Shown: positions 59,776 through 64,000 of the stretch, piece after piece
How the letters are laid out: each line of letters begins with the position of its first letter
Position numbering within the stretch: the stretch's first letter is position 1
Assembly (NCBI RefSeq): GCF_000699445.3
Contig: NC_067196.1
Span: 29,405,116-29,469,115, forward strand
Reading direction: 5' to 3'
Length of the DNA stretch: 64,000 nucleotides
Origin: Schistosoma haematobium
Lineage: Eukaryota; Platyhelminthes; Trematoda; Strigeidida; Schistosomatidae
Notes under the pieces: generated by a model
Told to the model about the DNA's origin: nothing
The model's database searches: none
Seen by the model: only the letters and a program-made list of their open reading frames with translations
Program-made: the position numbers and the translations under genes

Positions 59776-60930
59776 TTACGAATTATTTTAAACCACTGAA
59801 TTAATATATTTAACGGAAATTACACCCTAATGTAAAACTCTTACCCATTAAATTAAACGAAAATGGTCGAGAGTATTTGATGCAACATAATTATTTACAA
59901 TGATACGATCCTGAAGATGAATTCGTCCAAAAAACACTTTTCTTTCTACCAATCTCTTTTGATTTGGCATTCAGTAGGATACGTCTCATTTAACTAGTAT
60001 ACCTTTTATAACTAGTCACACGTAATACTACAAGAGAAAGAATTTACCTAATTGTGGTGTTTGAATGAACTGATGATTCCTTTGTACATGTTGAATGCAT
60101 GATTTCAAATTCCAAATACAGTACATTCGTTTATGCTTATCTAGTACCTCTTGATCCAGTTGTGTTATTTCTGGGATTCTTAGTTAGCATTATAATTCAA
60201 ATATTCCTAATAATCATACTAACCTGAATATTTTCATGTGTTCGGGTTCGTAACAATAAGAAGGTGGTGAAATATGAAGACAGTAGTGTCAAAAAGAAAT
60301 AAACACTAATAAAAACGCCGAGAGTGAATAAGAACTAAAATGGAAGCTCACCTAAACTAAATATCAACGTTAAAAGCACATTCACTTCGAATTCTTGAAA
60401 ACCGTTTTATGATGACAGTGTTCACTGATCGTTGCGATATCAGATTCAACAGTCCTCAGTCCATGAGCTGACCCACACAGAAACAAAAATAAGTGGACCA
60501 AAGGTTAAAGTTTAATAAACGAGGAAAGAGAGAGTGGGAATTGCATCTGCGCGTGCATGTGAGTAGGAAATTCCTACCACCTATATGTTCTGCGTGACAG
60601 CTCTTTATTTCTCATCATACAAATAGTCATTTCCCTGACTTTCCCTATTCATATGTGTGATTTTTAATTTTCGATTCAGTTAATATCATCCCCATTACCC
60701 AGCTCGCCGTTTTGGTTTGTTCCATCGTTGCTTTTAGGCTTTTTGGTTTTTTTAATGACTGGGTTGGTATTGTTTTAACCAACTTTATAATCTGCCATAC
60801 TGAGTGACCTTATCTTTGACTGCTCCTGTTCGCATTGCCGGACCTATTCCTTGAGAACAGGGTTACGTTTTATGTTAGAAATATCCATTACTACTGAGAG
60901 ACAATTGTTTGTGAGGTTCTTGGCGTTTTA
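59776..60930. other. No identifiable gene
   Basis: Interval between two solo LTRs. It does not look like Gypsy internal sequence: no pol motifs were found on either strand. Confidence 0.4.
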
Positions 60931-60933
60931 TGT

Positions 60934-61293
60934 TGTAGTGACTTATTTTTATCACGGGAACGCGATTGGTTTAATGAAAACAACTATTATTATTATAACC
61001 AATTGTACCTGTGCTTGTTTTAATGTGCTTTTGTTTAACTGTGCTAATGACAGACATATTGTACGACCATTACTCTCCATTACTTTCTCCGCGGATTTTG
61101 ACCTCGTACGTTAGTACTCTTGCCCCTTTATTCCAATTGTACTCCTTTTGGCTCGATCTTGGTATTCGTTCGGTACCACGAGATCGTCAACGGAATAAAC
61201 CTGGTTACGTTCAATCTTCGCCTTCTGATTTGTTTGGCACGCGTTTCCTTGTAGTGGTGTTCTTAGTCAATCTCGACTCGACTTCACGCTACA
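60934..61293 (+). repeat. Gypsy-type LTR (360 bp), shortened and diverged, probably solo
   Basis: Begins TGTAGTGACTTATTTTTATC and ends TTCACGCTACA. It is shorter than the 59370 copy because of lost sequence in the middle. Flanks are ATGT and ATAT, a possible decayed 4-bp duplication. Its orientation is opposite to the Gypsy pol relic at 62260-64000, so it is not that element's LTR. Confidence 0.75.
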
Positions 61294-62255
61294 ATATAAT
61301 TTACCTTTATGGTTTGATTTTATCTGGTTTTGTGACTATCAATTGTCTGTATATCTCCATCTAAGTTTATTCGGGTATATATACGTATCGTTATGTTGAA
61401 ATTATACCGTTTTGTCTATTTCGCGTAATTACTAAATTCTTGGCCAGCACAAAACGCTAGTCTGGAACTCTAGAAATTATGGCGATAACAGAAGTAGATC
61501 AAGGAAACAATAGGTTAGTGACGAGTGATTTGTAATAACGGTCTTCTAATTTATAGAATATAAAAATTATGGTGGGCATAAAATTTTGTCATACAAAACA
61601 ACCCGTAGTCCTAGGCATAGCCCGATGCACTTCTGGAAGCTTAACCCTAATACTAACCTTAGCGAAGACATCCATAAATTAGAAATGAAGTATGGCCACT
61701 TGAGACACACTGATGGTATTTGAAACGACTTTTACAAACAAAAGTAAAGATTTGTTCTATTCGGTCGCATTGAAAGAGATATAACCGATAAGTGACTAAC
61801 GTCCTCAGACAAGAAAAGTGAGGTTTGAGTTAAGATTGATGATATCACAGTGGTAGTACGACAAGTGCATTTTTAGCCGGCGTTGATTACCGTATTATTA
61901 TTGTCCTAAAACAGAAAGTCAGGTAGTTTGGGTTGACGATTTTTTGTTTATAAGTGTTGCAACGTACTTAAAATTGTATTAAGCAGACGTAATGCACGTA
62001 CAGAAGCACGAGCATGCAGAAAAACAATTTTGATTTCGTCGTACGGGTTAGCTGTTTACTAGGTGGTTAGAGGTTGAAAAACGTATGTGCAGTCGGTAGC
62101 AAGGGGTAAAAGTTTTAAAATTGGTGAGGTCTAGACATCTCACACTCTTTAAAGAGTTTTGTGCAGTAAGAGAGTGAACATTATTATGGTTTCATTTTCA
62201 AATATGAGGCTTTAAGACGGTTGGTGCTGACGTTATCGTCTGTTCCGTTTTTATC
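61294..62255. other. No identifiable gene
   Basis: Sequence beyond the integrase relic. It could include Gypsy 3' sequence but no motif proves it. Confidence 0.35.
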
Positions 62256-62259
62256 CAAG

Positions 62260-62800
62260 ATATAGTATTTAAATTTCTAACTTGAGACTTTGAAAGATCT
62301 TTCGTTGTAAGACAGATCCATCAAAAACATTAGTTGACTGTGGTCGAGTGGAAACATGTTTATTTGAACTCATAGAGTTCGTAAGCCTGCTCGTACAGGA
62401 GTTTACATCTGTATGCATGGGAGAAGATGAAGGGTTCATGAATTCTCCTGGAAGCCGAAGTGTCGTTTCATAAACAAGTTGAGCTTCGGTGTGTCCAATA
62501 TCAGGTTTCACTACATTGCGGATACCAAGTAAGAGTAGTGAAACGTTTGCAGCTGATAGGGAAGCTTTAAGCTGTCTGTGAAGGCGTTCTAACAACATGT
62601 TTGCTTGTGGATGGAGGGCGGTTGTTAGAAATCGCGTTATCCCTAATAGTAAAATTAGACAACGGAGAAGTTCAGATTCGAACTGGTGTCCACGGTCCGT
62701 AGTGAAAGTTGATGCGTGTATGGAGATACCAATGGGTACTTTGATGCAAAGTTACTCGCACTGGTCTTAACGACAAGATACTTGAAGCTGAGCATAAGAT
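62260..62800 (-). pseudogene. Gypsy retrotransposon integrase fragment
   Basis: On the minus strand: TDRGHQFESELLRCL (integrase core with the second catalytic region), ITRFLTTALHPQANMLLERL, HRQLKASLSA, LLLLGIRNVV, HTEAQLVYETTLRLPGEF and a C-terminal region SRLTNSMSSNKHVSTRPQST. The order and spacing are typical of Ty3/Gypsy integrase, but the segment between KASLSA and LLLLGIR has lost about 15 residues. It is part of the same minus-strand relic as 63460-63905. Confidence 0.85.
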
Positions 62801-63459
62801 AATTGAGGAAATTCGCAGTCATCACTTAACGCGGAAAAGGGGCAGGAGATGACGAACACGCAAAAAAAGGATCGACTTGGCATGAGTTGGTCTTTCAGGC
62901 GTGGCCATTCCGTTTAACTTATCCCTATTCACATTAAATATATTATTCTATTATAAGCCTAACTGTGTTCTTAAGGAGTACTGAACATCAAATTGCTGGT
63001 CGTCACGTAAGACTAGTTAGTGTAAATAATGATCTTATACATTACGTAGTTACATCTAGACAAAGCTACAATTTTGGGATCAAGACTATCATTATAACAG
63101 TAGAGTAAAAGGTATGGAGACCGAATTAAGCCTTTAATCTACATGCTTTTGCTATAATTTTCTTAGATGTGGAGAATACTTTTTCGAGTTACCATCTGAA
63201 TTGATGACTTGTACATTTCAGTGAAATTAGTCTATTAAAGGTCTCATGAGAGATGTGCGATTAGGTATGTACGATCGATAAAAACTTACCATGCTGTTGA
63301 ATGAGCGAAATTGCTTGACCGTGATCGGTTCTGGGTAATCCAGATAGGTCACTACTTTGCTTTGCAGAGAGCCGCTACTTTGGGCAATATAGCACTCAAG
63401 AGTTCAAGGAGTCAGTTCCAATATGATATTTTTGAATTTTTACAGCAATGCCATACTTT
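62801..63459. other. Unresolved interval between Gypsy RT and integrase relics
   Basis: In an intact pol this gap would hold the rest of RT, RNase H and the integrase zinc domain and be at least twice as long. I cannot recognise those domains, so this is deleted and/or replaced sequence. Confidence 0.4.
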
Positions 63460-63905
63460 GGGAGTCATTCGAACTCAAGGCTCAGGTGCTGGAGATGGGA
63501 TCCTGTTTCCGGATTTTTGATCAAGCAGTCATCAACATCAACCGAAAATCCACAGACTCCGAAGGGACTGATGATAGTTGTTTGAAGATTGTCGTCAGCA
63601 GCCACTGGAATTTGGCTGTGAATTTTAACCAGGTCGATCTTTGAGGTGATGGTTGTTAATCTCAACGTTGTTGTCAGGCCCTGGATGTATGAAGATGAGT
63701 ATAAATCAGGAGGAGTTTTCACAGTCCGTCGCCTACAGACACCAGTCGGACGCCAACAATTGCTCTCTTTTTATGGAACGTGTGCTAGGGAGATACCCAA
63801 GGACTGTTTGGACAATTTTCAAGTCTATCATCCGCTGGAATTCCTTTTAAGGCATTCTTAGCTTTCAGGAGCTAGCCAGAGAGCTTTCGAGAATACAGCT
63901 GGACC
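63460..63905 (-). pseudogene. Gypsy retrotransposon RT N-terminal fragment
   Basis: On the minus strand: SRKLSG, KEFQRMIDLKIV, NSPWVSPSTRSIKRE, a degraded [13 protein letters not shown] block (SDWCL, stop, ATDCEN), then YIQGLTTTL, TSKIDLVKIHSQIPVAADD, TTIISPFGV. These follow the order [57 protein letters not shown] of Gypsy RT. DLV carries the first catalytic aspartate. After FGV homology ends abruptly. Several stops and frameshifts are present. Confidence 0.85.
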
Positions 63906-63908
63906 TGT

Positions 63909-63924
63909 AGTAGTAGTAGTAGTG
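63909..63924. repeat. (TAG)n microsatellite
   Basis: Five to six trinucleotide copies at the edge of the Gypsy RT relic. Confidence 0.8.
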
Positions 63925-64000
63925 CAGTCTACAACAATACTGGTTACATACGATAGTTCTGCAAAGTTCAGGGCATTCGCCGAGTGTTCGTTGAAAATAT

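Noticed and set aside
59370..61293. The two plus-strand LTRs as the two ends of one complete retrotransposon
   Set aside because: The first LTR has its own exact AATG duplication on both sides, and the 1.2 kb between has no PBS, gag or pol.
60934..64000. LTR at 60934 as the 3' LTR of the Gypsy pol relic at 62260-63905
   Set aside because: Opposite orientation to the pol reading direction.

Overview
The window looks like AT-rich chromosomal DNA of a flatworm, most probably a schistosome (Schistosoma sp.). The evidence is the resident repeats: RTE-clade (SR2-like) and CR1-clade (SR1-like) retrotransposons, Gypsy and BEL/Pao LTR elements, and Sm-alpha-type Pol III repeats that carry hammerhead ribozyme cores. 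Gene density is very low, with one multi-exon host gene in 64 kb. The species cannot be fixed from sequence alone.

The host gene is a dual-specificity (MAP kinase) phosphatase on the plus strand, 29103-40954. Four exons (29103-29775, 34816-35268, 37138-37320, 40692-40954) join without any frame break into 1572 nt, or 523 residues plus stop. It has a CDC25/rhodanese-like N-terminal domain with a basic kinase-docking motif, a long linker, and a DSP catalytic domain with HCQAGVSR. It is closest in my reading to DUSP10/MKP-5. All three introns are phase 1. Intron 1 (5.0 kb) holds an antisense RTE element.

The rest is layers of transposon debris. At 1-4.1 kb lie a BEL/Pao gag with its LTR (minus strand) inserted in a Gypsy integrase, a Gypsy-type LTR, and a solo BEL LTR with a perfect 5-bp target duplication. 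At 4.8-15.6 kb lie two near-identical RTE segments, a Gypsy RT/RNase H relic, an unassigned LINE RT split by an insertion, and a CR1 relic. At 15.7-28.2 kb are Sm-alpha-like and other tRNA-derived SINEs, a tRNA-Glu-headed SINE, a TIR element and a hairpin. Downstream of the phosphatase, 42-52 kb holds more SINEs with intact hammerhead cores, a 122-bp-arm perfect palindrome and a second TIR element. At 55.7-64 kb are a second antisense RTE element, two solo LTRs and a Gypsy pol relic running off the right edge.

The most interesting points are these. (i) A composite repeat seen at three loci has outward-facing inverted ends that each carry a hammerhead-type sequence around a tRNA-like core. (ii) Two pairs of RTE copies share sharply bounded, almost identical blocks, which suggests gene conversion, segmental duplication or 3' transduction. 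(iii) The phosphatase has frame-neutral internal exons, so skipping exon 3 would remove the general-acid loop. (iv) One short element appears to join an RTE 5' UTR directly to an RTE 3' tail. No CRISPR array, true tRNA, rRNA or bacterial-type operon was seen.
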